From contig CAWUXE010000006.1 of NCBI GenBank assembly GCA_963926475.1, positions 151,638 through 215,637 of the forward strand: DNA of 64,000 nucleotides. Direction: 5' to 3'. The position numbers and the translations under genes are program-made. This stretch comes from UBA2040 sp002384725. Its GTDB lineage: Bacteria; Bacteroidota; Bacteroidia; Flavobacteriales_D; Crocinitomicaceae. The notes beneath the pieces were generated by a model, which ran no database searches, was not told the origin of the DNA, and was given only the letters and a program-made list of their open reading frames with translations. Of the stretch, positions 43,200 to 51,790 are shown piece by piece (position 1 is the stretch's first letter; every line of letters starts with the position of its first letter).

Positions 43200-43914
43200 T
43201 TAACTTGGTTTGGGAAGTCCAAATACCAAATAAAGAGAAGTCGAAATGATATTTCCTGAAGTTGTCGATTTTAGTTTCGTATCAATTTCTGCCGCTACCT
43301 TGAACATTTCTTGACCGGTTAACGGGTGAACATGACATTCTACACCAATTATTTCCATGCTGCCTTTGTAGTTTGAGATATCAAATGTTCGGTATATTTC
43401 ACCATCCTTCATCACTTCTAATCCAATATATAGCCAATTTGAGATGTCAAGTACGACTCACCCATTCCTGCTCCAGCTTCCGCATACATGCTCCATGTTT
43501 TGCAAGGAATACAGGGTGCCATTTGGGTAAAAGCAATTGGTACAAGTTGTGAAATTGCACACAAACTCGAAGGCAAAATGTTCAATTGGTCAATGTTCGT
43601 ATTCAATAATGCAATTGGACTAGACTCTATAATTTCTATCAAAGGCTCGTTAAACTCTAAACCACTAATTTCTATTAATTGGATTTTTGATCCCTCCATT
43701 TTATCTGCAAGTGGGGAAGAAATAATTGCCAATTCACTTGAAGCAGCTTTAGGTTCAATATGTAAAGCAGGTGGTTTTAACTCCCCTCTTGTTGGCAATG
43801 CTTGTAAAGCTGCTCAATAGCCTTGCAATCTTCTTTGATGCAGGACTTCAGGAGATCCTGATCGGGACTTTCATCCAATGATGTAAAGTTCGTATGACAA
43901 CGTTTGTATGCAAA
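43200..43914 (-). pseudogene. Frameshifted gene of unknown function
   Basis: Three successive minus-strand frames look like pieces of protein. First, 43914-43777: DQDLLKSCIKEDCKAIEQLY, which resembles the start of an ECF sigma factor. Second, about 43813-43418: Pro-rich, ending CIPCKTWSMYAEAGAGMGES. Third, about 43457-43200: VVLDISNWLYIGLEV, MKDGEIYRTFDISNYKG, then VHPLTGQEMFKVAAEID. Single-base shifts near 43795 and 43455 would join them. The second join (MGES to VVLDISNW) is convincing; the first is doubtful. A plus-strand frame (43488-43820) over the same bases is less protein-like. Confidence 0.4.
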
Positions 43915-44012
43915 TTACGAATTTTCATACTGCTAATCAACGGGCATAACAGGTCTTGCCTATGAAAACGACTCGAATTCGGCAAAGGTTGGTACATTTA
44001 TAAAAAAAAGCC

Positions 44013-44492
44013 ATGCTGCTTCATCTTATCCGTCATGCTAAAACAGACCAGGAATCTCCAACGGGTAAAGATTTCGATAGAGAATTACTGCCTCGGGGTT
44101 GGAAACAATGTGCTGAACTTTCAACCTATCTTATTGGTGAACTAGATTATACAACCTGCAGAGTCGTTTGTTCAAGTGCTAAACGTACACGACAAACTTT
44201 GGAAGGATTGTCTGCCAATTTTTCGGAAGAAGAAACTGATTTCACAGAAGAATTGTACCTGTGTTCGGTGAAAACATATTTAAAATTGATTTGGCAAGAA
44301 AACCACCCGGATGATTTGGTCTTAATCGGTCATAACTTTGGGATTTCAGACTTGGCCAATTACTTTTTGGATACCCAAATAGAATTAAGAACGGCTGAAT
44401 ATATCTGTATAGAATTTCCCTTCGACAGTTGGGATGAAACCTTCCAGTCTAATGGTATTTTGAAGAGTCACTTTCGTCCTTCAGCCCGTTAG
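44013..44492 (+). CDS. SixA-like histidine phosphatase
   Basis: A 159-aa member of the histidine phosphatase (phosphoglycerate mutase-like) superfamily. The catalytic motif is LIRHAKTD at residues 5-12, typical of SixA-type phosphohistidine phosphatases; the second conserved His is in LVLIGHNFGISD. Possible targets are phosphohistidines of signalling proteins or small phosphates. Its last 44 nt overlap the rhomboid gene on the opposite strand. Confidence 0.85.
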   Translation: MLLHLIRHAKTDQESPTGKDFDRELLPRGWKQCAELSTYLIGELDYTTCRVVCSSAKRTRQTLEGLSANFSEEETDFTEELYLCSVKTYLKLIWQENHPDDLVLIGHNFGISDLANYFLDTQIELRTAEYICIEFPFDSWDETFQSNGILKSHFRPSAR

Positions 44493-45258
44493 ACGGAACT
44501 TCACGATAGAAATAAACCACTTTGATAGGCGCACTTATATTCAAGGATTGAATGCGTTCTTTTTCATTTTGTTGTTCGTCCAATAAGCGCATTTTCGCCA
44601 AATATTGACCTTCCAAATCGGGCGGTTCAATTCCCATTTCTTTTTCTATTTCATATTGATATTTCGGGGCAACGGGTCCTCTGTCTGAGTACCAAATGGC
44701 CAAAATCAATCCGACCACAGCACCAGATAAATGGCCTTCCCAAGAAATACGTTCCTCAGTTGGGAAAACTCCCCACAACATTCCTCCATACACAAAGGCC
44801 ACGAATAAGGCCATCGCTTGTAAAGGAAGATACTTTCGAATTACGCCACTAAAGAAAATGAATGCGGCCAAAGCGTAAATAATTCCGGAAATACCGATGT
44901 GATAAGAGTTGTTGTTTGCAGCAATAATCCAAACGCCGAGTCCTGTTAAAACCCAAGAAAGAATGAAAATTCGAAGAGCGATATCACGATAAAAATAAAC
45001 GAGGGTCGCCGTTAATGCTAAAATCGGCAAAGAGTTGTTTAGAATGTGGTTAATGTCTTTTGGTGCGTGGACTATGGGCATAAACAGAATGCCGACTAAT
45101 CCTTGTGTCGTTCTGGGAAAAACACCTAACCGAACCCAATTGATACCAGTAAAGAGTTGTTCGGCAAAAAAGACCAGCCACATAATTATGACCAATAAGA
45201 GCGGATATAAAATCGCTTCTAAAGTAGAACCAAACGGATGCGTTTTTTGACCTTTCAC
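44449..45258 (-). CDS. Rhomboid-family intramembrane serine protease
   Basis: A 269-aa membrane protein with six or more hydrophobic helices. The catalytic serine is Ser124 in HIGISGIIYAL and the catalytic histidine is His176 in GHLSGAVVG; the N-terminal HILNNSLPIL matches the conserved His-Asn stretch. The C-terminal ~70 residues are polar and charged. The start is GTG at 45258. Rhomboids cleave membrane proteins; the substrate is unknown. Confidence 0.88.
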   Translation of the reverse strand: MKGQKTHPFGSTLEAILYPLLLVIIMWLVFFAEQLFTGINWVRLGVFPRTTQGLVGILFMPIVHAPKDINHILNNSLPILALTATLVYFYRDIALRIFILSWVLTGLGVWIIAANNNSYHIGISGIIYALAAFIFFSGVIRKYLPLQAMALFVAFVYGGMLWGVFPTEERISWEGHLSGAVVGLILAIWYSDRGPVAPKYQYEIEKEMGIEPPDLEGQYLAKMRLLDEQQNEKERIQSLNISAPIKVVYFYREVPSNGLKDESDSSKYH

Positions 45259-45313
45259 GAGTCGAATTAGTCAAAGACTGTGCCCACTTGATTTATGCGA
45301 CACAATGGCAGAT

Positions 45314-45741
45314 TTACTTTTTCACCAAGGTTAAAATCCGAAATGGTTTTTCTCCTGAATGAAGTAAAAGTGTGTTGTCTTCCGAGCAGATTACAGCGTA
45401 ACTTTCCAACTCACCATTCTCGATAACAAGTGAATCTTTCGCTTCATTCATCGCCCATCTGCCAACATTCGTAGCAATTGTTCTATCAAACTTTGGTGAA
45501 GTGATTGTGAAGACATCTGGCTCTTCAAATTTAAAGTGGATTTTATTCAATATGTTCGCGCTTTGTCTGTCCATCGCATCGATGAAAGATTCTTTTAAAA
45601 TCAGATTAATGTTCTTCAAATGCTCAGTATAATCGATGTCCATAAGTGTCCATTCTCCAATAATTTTATTTTTTCCTCCACAAGAATAGAGGACGAAGGT
45701 TAAAAAAACAGGACTAAAATGAATGTTCGTTTCAAGGTCAT
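45314..45741 (-). pseudogene. Lipoprotein gene interrupted by a frameshift in a T7 run
   Basis: An ATG at 45741 starts a signal peptide, MTLKRTFILVLFF, that stops after a run of seven Ts (45708-45702). One extra T restores the frame and gives FLTFVLYSCGGKNKIIGEW followed by the rest of the protein down to 45314, with the lipobox VLYSC exactly where it should be. The mature 109-residue part (from MDIDYTEH) includes KFEEPDVFTITS and IENGELESYAVI; it resembles small lipocalin-like lipoproteins. The break may be a sequencing error, phase variation or a true pseudogene; an internal ATG at 45643 would give a cytosolic form without the signal. Confidence 0.6.
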
Positions 45742-45812
45742 TCTTTTATATTTTATTCCACAAAATACTTTTTTAAACCGATTTAGACTTTCATCCTTTG
45801 CGCTAATAAGTG

Positions 45813-45820
45813 TATTTTTG
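45813..45820 (+). promoter_or_regulatory. -7 promoter element TATTTTTG for the DUF2480 gene
   Basis: TATTTTTG ends 8 nt before the ATG at 45829, implying a leaderless or very short-leader transcript. Confidence 0.55.
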
Positions 45821-45828
45821 TACAACTA

Positions 45829-46332
45829 ATGGAAGAGATTAGAAATAAGGTAAAAGAAAGCGGATTGATATCAATGGATTTGGCGGATTACAAACCAAAG
45901 TCTGTTATAATTGATATTGATATCGCGGATCAGCTGTGGCAGGGAATGATTCTGAAGGAGAAAGATTTCCGTTCTTGGATCAAAGAACACGATTGGTCGC
46001 AATATACGGACAAAGCGGTTCGTATTTTTTGTTCGGCAGATGCCATTGTTCCAACTTGGGCGTACATGCTTATTTCTTCTCAACTTCAAGGTGTTTGCGA
46101 AGCATTTATCTTGGGTTCGAAAGATGAATTATTGAAAAAATTGATCGTTAAAAACATCAACAAGATTTCAACAGATGAATTCTTGGACGGTCGAGTTATT
46201 ATAAAAGGTTGTTCAGATATTCCTTTTCCGGATTTTGCAATGGCGTGTATGGTGGAAAAATTACAGCCCGTCGTGAAATCGATTATGTACGGCGAACCTT
46301 GCTCTACGGTCCCCGTTTTTAAACGGAAATAG
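45829..46332 (+). CDS. DUF2480 family protein
   Basis: A 167-aa soluble protein of the Bacteroidetes-specific DUF2480 family. Landmarks: ISMDLADYKP, FRSWIKEHDWSQY, VRIFCSADAIVPTWAYMLI and KGCSDIPFPDFAMACM, with conserved Cys residues. No biochemical role is known to me. It overlaps the deacetylase pseudogene tail-to-tail by 14 nt. Confidence 0.82.
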   Translation: MEEIRNKVKESGLISMDLADYKPKSVIIDIDIADQLWQGMILKEKDFRSWIKEHDWSQYTDKAVRIFCSADAIVPTWAYMLISSQLQGVCEAFILGSKDELLKKLIVKNINKISTDEFLDGRVIIKGCSDIPFPDFAMACMVEKLQPVVKSIMYGEPCSTVPVFKRK

Positions 46333-46934
46333 TTTTATAACTCAAACCTTTCTCTCGAATAACTCTGACCAATTCAGGTAGCAACTCTTTTAGTCTTTCT
46401 TCGACTTTCTCGTTGTCATGAACCACAATGATGTCAACCGCTTTTATTTCTTTTTGGGCGGTTTTTAAAATCTGTTTAATGGCGACCTTATTATCATAAT
46501 CGTAACTCAACCACGACCACATGACTATTTTGTATTTTCTCGTTAATCGAGCAGATTGCCACATTGAAATGCGACCATACGGAGGGTAAAACAAAACGTC
46601 TGTTGGTCAACGCTTCGCAATCTTCAATAGACTTAATGTAGTCGTTCCATTTGGCCTTATTTGCTTTCTAATGGCGCATAGTGTGGTTGCCAACCTAGTG
46701 CCCATTATCTAAAATATGCTGAAATTCTTTTGGCTGATCTACACTGTTTTGCCCCACACAAAAGAAAGTTGCGGGAATTTTTTCTTGTTTCAAAAAGTCA
46801 AGAAACCACGATGTGAGCCGGGGTTTTGGTCCATCGTAGAAAGTCAAATAAACTGAATTATCAGACGAAGAAAAACCCCGCGTTCTTCTTGGATACAACC
46901 AAGTATGAAAACGCGGGGTTTTAAAAACTTTCAT
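46319..46934 (-). pseudogene. Decayed polysaccharide deacetylase (NodB family)
   Basis: The reading frame begins at 46934 with a family-like N-terminus (FKTPRF, then YLTFYDGPKP). Two in-frame TAG codons occur at 46697-46695 and 46670-46668, between which the metal-binding GNHTMRH motif is still readable, and a frameshift near 46594 leads into FYPPYGRISMWQ and MWSWLSYDYD. The catalytic block normally TFDDGP has become TFYDGP, losing the first Asp, and the RPPYG block reads YPPYG. The gene is therefore inactive in several independent ways. It lies directly downstream of the DUF2723 gene on the same strand. Confidence 0.8.
46871..46922 (-). terminator. Terminator-like hairpin after the DUF2723 gene
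   Basis: AAAACCCCGCGTT (46872-46884) and AACGCGGGGTTTT (46910-46922) form a perfect 13-bp stem with a 25-nt loop. On the minus transcript the stem ends in a U-run about 20 nt after the DUF2723 stop, the arrangement of an intrinsic terminator. It overlaps the first ~20 codons of the deacetylase pseudogene. Confidence 0.75.
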
Positions 46935-46942
46935 ATATGCCT

Positions 46943-49900
46943 TTATTGACCTTGCTGCATAAGCTGATTTAAGTCAATATTGCCAGCTCCACTATTTGGC
47001 TGAGTTGGAGGCGCAAGTTTGGTGTCATCTTTCATTAAACCGTAGAATACAGCCATCGCTTTCATGTGATCTTCTACATTGTGCAACATGGTTGAATAAC
47101 GTCCTGAGACATTGCTACGGCGTGTTGATTCTCCATTGTCGACTGCTACATTCTTCAATTTTTCATATTGAGAAGGTAACGTAGAACCAAACCATTCTTT
47201 AATGTTTGCATTGGTTCTTTTTGCCAAAGCACCATCTTTATCGCCATATTCGGCATCGTTGGCAGCAATTGAAATCTTGAAATAAGAGTCCATCGCAGCA
47301 AACAAATCAGAAGTGTTTCTGGCTTTCATGACAATTCTAGGATCACTCAACATAAAGTAGTTGATTATTGACTCCAATTGATTCGCCAAATCCAACCCTA
47401 ATTTGTTCCCTTTTTCTTTAGCTCCTGCCGCAAAATAATTGGTTACGTAAGCATGCAGACTTCCATCCGATTGACTTGGGATTTTCACTCCACCCAATTC
47501 GTAATTCTCTCTACCTTGACTCGGCTCTCCGTGATCAATAATAAGATTCGTTGGCATAATTTTCAAAGAGAAGTCTAATAAATCAACGATTTTTTTCTTG
47601 TTGTCAGCGATGGTTTTGTCACCGTCCTTCATGATTTTTTCGACGCGTAATGCTTCCCCTTCTTGCCCTCTCGCACGCATTTGAGTGATGTAAGCCGGAC
47701 CGTCTGTTTTCATTCTTTTTGCATCGTCCATTTCACGCACCAATTGATCCGTAAGAATTTCAAAGTATTGCCTGTATTGTTTTGTGTGACGACGAGCGTA
47801 GTAATCGGTTAATACGCCTTCTTTGTTCATCAATCCAAACTTATACTTGTTCATCAAGTTACTGATCATAACCTCCGTATTCAAATACGTCGTTTTATCA
47901 TCCGTTGGGTTCAATTCATACGTCATGCCGTTTTGTTTCAATAAACGGGCATCAAACAAAGCTTTTGAAGCATCACCACCATATGGAGAAGAGAAATAAA
48001 CTCCGCGTTTCCAATCGTTATTAGAAAGGATGTCCAGAATCATTACTTGTTCTCTGTGAATCGCTTGTTTGTTGAAAGAGAAACGAACTTCCTTCGCACA
48101 GTTTTCTCTATCCGCATCAGTAATTACACCTGATTTTATTGCGTTATCCGCATCAACTGGCAAAACAAAACCTTTACTTGGGAATACTCGCATAACACCA
48201 TTACGTTCAGTACTTACCAAATTCGCATCGTCTCTCACAAAGGCCATTGCGTCATCAATATTACAGAAATCCCATTTCGTTTCGAAAGCAGAAATATCTT
48301 CTTGGAATTTCTGAATTTGACTTTGATCTGTAAATTTGAATGAACCTGAACGAATTCCGTTAAACAATTCGTTTGCCGCTGTAAACTTCGAAATCACATT
48401 CTTCGCTAAATCACTAGACATGTTCGTCGACATTGCTTGTTTGATCAATTCCAAACGATTAACTGAGTTAGCATCTGTCGTTGTATATGCAGCCATATTG
48501 CCCATCATTTGAACGTTCAATGCATCCAGGGCTTGTGTCGCAATTGCTTCATTGCCTTTCAAACGCATCCTAATCATTTTATCGCGTAGACTATTCGGGA
48601 CACCGATAGAGGTCATGTTCAATAAATCAAAGAAGTATACTTGATCGGTGTTACCCGCAGAATTTAAGATTTGATCTTCTCTAAACTTAATCGGCAAAGG
48701 TTCTGATTCGTAGGCCTTCATTTTCATTTGGTCGGTATACCAATCTGTTTGCATCAAAGATAGGTTGGCAACACGCACATCCGTGCGAACTCCTTCAACT
48801 TCTTGCATGTACCATAATGGGAAAGTATCATTATCACCGTTGGTGAATAAGATTCCATTTGGTCCACATGATTCCAAATAGTTTGTAGATAGATCATGAG
48901 CAAAAGTTCTTTCACTTCTATCGTGATCGTCCCAGCCTTGAATTCCCATAACTAATGGAACAAATAATCCAATGACACCAGCTACAATCGCACCTTGTTT
49001 GTCTGTACCGATTACTTTTCGAAGTCCATACATCAATCCCAGTGCTCCACCACCAATGACGAGCATTGTCAACCAACTCATCACATTAGGATAAGAAGTA
49101 TCCGCATACATATCTAAGAATATCGCAACCAATAAACCGGCCGCCCCAACGATTGCTATTTTCTTCCATTCTTCTTTGCCGAAATTTTGGAAAGCTTCAT
49201 AGAGCGCTAAAACACCGAGACCAATCCAAATGGCGAAGAAATAGAAGGATCCTGCGTAGGCATAATCTCGTTCTCTTGGCTCAAATGGTTTTTGATTCAA
49301 GTAAATGACAATGGCAAGGCCCGTGAATAAGAATACTAGAGTAACAATAAACGCATCTTTCGGTGCACGATAATAGTGGAATACTAAACCAATGATTCCC
49401 AAAATAAGCGGTAAGAAAAAGAATTTATTATTCGACGGATTTTGGCTCGTGTAATATGGCGCAGCCTCATCTTGATTACCCAATCGAGTGGCATCAATAT
49501 AGCTGAATCCGGAAATCCAGTTCCCCCTCATTTGATCGCCGTGACCTTGAATGTCATTTTGTCGACCAGAGAAATTCCAAAGGAAATAACGGAAGTACAT
49601 CCAATTGACCTGATAACTGAAGAAATAGGTCAAGTTTTCACCAAATGTTGGCAATCTTTTACCATCTTTTCCAATTTCCGTGTCCGCATCCTCTCTGGAA
49701 TCATACCCTGACCAATCTTTGTAGCCCTGTATTTTCGTGGCATCTTGGTCATTGTACATCCTTGGGAAGAATGTCGTTTGCTCGTAGGTCGGAATTCGGT
49801 TCATTCGCGCCGTTCCCGAGTTGGATTCCCAATATTTTTCTATTACTTCAGTTCCTGAACCAAGTGTTTTTGCATATTCATTTGCTGCCTTTTCGCTTTT

Positions 49901-51109
49901 GAAACCTTTGATATCTGCATCGTTTTTCTGAACTACGAAACGGCGAATGTAAAACGGTGAATAACTGTCCCATTCTGAATTATTGGCACCTGCATTCCAA
50001 CGTCCGTTGTCCATTGCCCCACCAGTTTCTTTCGAATTCCAGTATTGACCAGTTGCCAAAGGTGAAGATCCGTATTGCTCACGTTTTAAATAGGCATGAA
50101 GCGTAACTAAATTCTCAGGATCATTCTCATCCAAAGGCGTATTAGCGTTGGAACGAATAACGATGACTGCAAAAGAACCATAACCAATCAACAAGAAAAT
50201 CATTCCCATTGTAATGTTGTACATCAATGTATTGCCTGTTCGTCTCGCTCGACGAATCAAGTAAATCGCTCCACCCACAATCACTGCAAAGAAGAATAAA
50301 GTTCCTGCAAAGAATGGTAAACCGAGAGAATTAACAAACATTACCTCGAATTTTGAGGCTATACTAACCGTACCTGGAATAACTCCTTCTTGGATAAATC
50401 CAAGGACAATAATCGATACAATTCCAGTAATGAGAATGCCTTTTAGATTCGCTTCTTTTTTATAACGGAAATAGATGGTGAAACCGATTGCTGGTATAAC
50501 TAAGATGCCCAAAAGGTGGACTCCGATAGCCAAACCGAGTAAGAACATAATCAACAACAACCAACGATCGGGATAAACATTATCCGCCAATTTTCCATTT
50601 TGGACAATGCCCATTTCTTCGTCCCATTTCAAAATTGCCCAAAAGACAACCGCGGTAAACAAAGATGCCATGGCGTAAACCTCACCCTCAACAGCTGAGA
50701 ACCAGAATGATTCAGAGAATGTGTACGCTAAGGCTCCGATAAATGAACTAGCTAAAATGGCGATTTGATCACCTGAAGTTAATTCACTTTTACGATTCAA
50801 AAGAATCTTTTTACCCAACATGGTGATGGACCAGAACATGAACAAAATGGTAGCTGAACTGCACAATCCACTTAGGCGATTGATCCACATCGCTACATTT
50901 TCTTCAGCAGCGAAGAAGGAGAACATTCGTCCAACAACCATGAATAAAGGCGCTCCCGGAGGGTGACCGACTTCCAATTTGTATGCTGCGGTGATGTACT
51001 CCCCACAATCCCACAAACTAACTGTTGGTTCAGCCGTTAAGAAGTAAACAATTGTAGCGATTAAAAAAACGGACCATCCTAGGTACGTATTCCATTTTTT
51101 AAATGTCAT
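46943..51109 (-). CDS. DUF2723 multi-pass membrane protein (GT-C-like)
   Basis: A 1388-aa membrane protein. The DUF2723 signature is at the N-terminus (VSLWDCGEYITAAYKLEVGHPPGAPL), followed by roughly ten or more membrane helices in the first ~730 residues and a long soluble region to the end, including a Gln-rich tail. The N-terminal part recalls GT-C glycosyltransferases of the PMT type, and Bacteroidetes members have been proposed to act in protein O-glycosylation. This assignment is by family resemblance only. It is a single-gene unit closed by a strong hairpin. Confidence 0.82.
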   Translation of the reverse strand: MTFKKWNTYLGWSVFLIATIVYFLTAEPTVSLWDCGEYITAAYKLEVGHPPGAPLFMVVGRMFSFFAAEENVAMWINRLSGLCSSATILFMFWSITMLGKKILLNRKSELTSGDQIAILASSFIGALAYTFSESFWFSAVEGEVYAMASLFTAVVFWAILKWDEEMGIVQNGKLADNVYPDRWLLLIMFLLGLAIGVHLLGILVIPAIGFTIYFRYKKEANLKGILITGIVSIIVLGFIQEGVIPGTVSIASKFEVMFVNSLGLPFFAGTLFFFAVIVGGAIYLIRRARRTGNTLMYNITMGMIFLLIGYGSFAVIVIRSNANTPLDENDPENLVTLHAYLKREQYGSSPLATGQYWNSKETGGAMDNGRWNAGANNSEWDSYSPFYIRRFVVQKNDADIKGFKSEKAANEYAKTLGSGTEVIEKYWESNSGTARMNRIPTYEQTTFFPRMYNDQDATKIQGYKDWSGYDSREDADTEIGKDGKRLPTFGENLTYFFSYQVNWMYFRYFLWNFSGRQNDIQGHGDQMRGNWISGFSYIDATRLGNQDEAAPYYTSQNPSNNKFFFLPLILGIIGLVFHYYRAPKDAFIVTLVFLFTGLAIVIYLNQKPFEPRERDYAYAGSFYFFAIWIGLGVLALYEAFQNFGKEEWKKIAIVGAAGLLVAIFLDMYADTSYPNVMSWLTMLVIGGGALGLMYGLRKVIGTDKQGAIVAGVIGLFVPLVMGIQGWDDHDRSERTFAHDLSTNYLESCGPNGILFTNGDNDTFPLWYMQEVEGVRTDVRVANLSLMQTDWYTDQMKMKAYESEPLPIKFREDQILNSAGNTDQVYFFDLLNMTSIGVPNSLRDKMIRMRLKGNEAIATQALDALNVQMMGNMAAYTTTDANSVNRLELIKQAMSTNMSSDLAKNVISKFTAANELFNGIRSGSFKFTDQSQIQKFQEDISAFETKWDFCNIDDAMAFVRDDANLVSTERNGVMRVFPSKGFVLPVDADNAIKSGVITDADRENCAKEVRFSFNKQAIHREQVMILDILSNNDWKRGVYFSSPYGGDASKALFDARLLKQNGMTYELNPTDDKTTYLNTEVMISNLMNKYKFGLMNKEGVLTDYYARRHTKQYRQYFEILTDQLVREMDDAKRMKTDGPAYITQMRARGQEGEALRVEKIMKDGDKTIADNKKKIVDLLDFSLKIMPTNLIIDHGEPSQGRENYELGGVKIPSQSDGSLHAYVTNYFAAGAKEKGNKLGLDLANQLESIINYFMLSDPRIVMKARNTSDLFAAMDSYFKISIAANDAEYGDKDGALAKRTNANIKEWFGSTLPSQYEKLKNVAVDNGESTRRSNVSGRYSTMLHNVEDHMKAMAVFYGLMKDDTKLAPPTQPNSGAGNIDLNQLMQQGQ

Positions 51110-51306
51110 AGTGTTGTTTTAGTCTGTCAGCTTGAAGTTCTTGTGTTCATCATTCTCAAACCAGACATCTGTTTATGCCTTGCGAATTTAGGAATATATC
51201 CCATGCACGAAAAGATTTTTGTCGTGAATTTTTCTAAAAAAAACACAAGAAAACAGACCACTAGGTCTAAAAGAAAGAAAAAAGCACAAAAAATTAACTT
51301 TTTCCA

Positions 51307-51336
51307 TTGTGAGAAATGAATTTATTCATAAATTTG
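51307..51336 (+). promoter_or_regulatory. tRNA-Gln promoter (-33 TTG, -7 TAAATTTG)
   Basis: TTG at 51307-51309 and TAAATTTG at 51329-51336 are 19 nt apart, matching the Bacteroidetes vegetative promoter, 43 nt before the tRNA. Confidence 0.6.
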
Positions 51337-51379
51337 CCCCCGCGTTAAGAACACCATTTCTAAGCGAACGTTGTGAAAC

Positions 51380-51452
51380 TGTCCTATGGTGTAATTGGCA
51401 ACACGTCAGTTTTTGGTACTGAAGAGTCTAGGTTCGAGACCTAGTGGGACAA
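51380..51452 (+). tRNA. tRNA-Gln (anticodon TTG)
   Basis: A 73-nt cloverleaf: acceptor stem TGTCCTA with TGGGACA (one G-U pair), anticodon stem TCAGT/ACTGA with loop TTTTGGT and anticodon TTG, T-stem CTAGG/CCTAG with loop TTCGAGA. CCA is not encoded. It decodes CAA (and CAG by wobble) glutamine codons. It marks the left flank of the seven-gene island. Confidence 0.92.
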
Positions 51453-51453
51453 C

Positions 51454-51485
51454 AAAAGCCGCCTTTTTCAAAGGGCGGCTTTTTT
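51454..51485 (+). terminator. Intrinsic terminator after tRNA-Gln
   Basis: AAAAGCCGCC and GGCGGCTTTT form a perfect 10-bp stem, with further TTT/AAA pairing around a short loop, followed by Ts. Confidence 0.85.
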
Positions 51486-51790
51486 CATTTCTAACTATCA
51501 TTTTCTATCAAAACCCCTCATTTTTCAAGCTTCACAGCTTTCTCATTTCCTATCAACTTTTATCATTAGTTATCAAGTATTTAGCTACTGTCTCGCTACT
51601 CTGTTACTTAGGGTAGCAAAAAAGGCGAATTATGATAAAATACAGATTGCACCACAACAAAAAATCCAAACTTTGTGTGTGTAGTGTATTTGAAAAAAGG
51701 AAGGAATGGTTATAACAATCGCTAAAAATCATATCTTGCTGAAGCAAGAAACGCTTTTTAGCGTAAACATTAGCAAAAATTGAAAACACG
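51486..51790. other. A/T-rich leader region of the seven-gene island
   Basis: Between the tRNA terminator and the HMG-CoA reductase gene there is no gene. The first half has scattered TATCA copies (51497-51575). The second half contains a nested inverted repeat described separately. I found no clear TAnnTTTG element; TATCTTGC at 51732 is the nearest match. Confidence 0.5.
51720..51763. promoter_or_regulatory. Nested inverted repeat upstream of the island operon
   Basis: Outer arms CGCTAAAAA (51720-51728) and TTTTTAGCG (51755-51763) enclose inner arms CTTGCT (51735-51740) and AGCAAG (51743-51748). The structure ends 27 nt before the first ATG of the operon and could be an operator, an attenuator-like RNA hairpin, or a small mobile repeat. 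Confidence 0.5.

Noticed and set aside
43488..43820. 110-codon plus-strand frame
   Set aside because: The minus-strand frames over the same bases give a more convincing continuation (MGES to VVLDISNW), so this is probably a shadow; not fully excluded.
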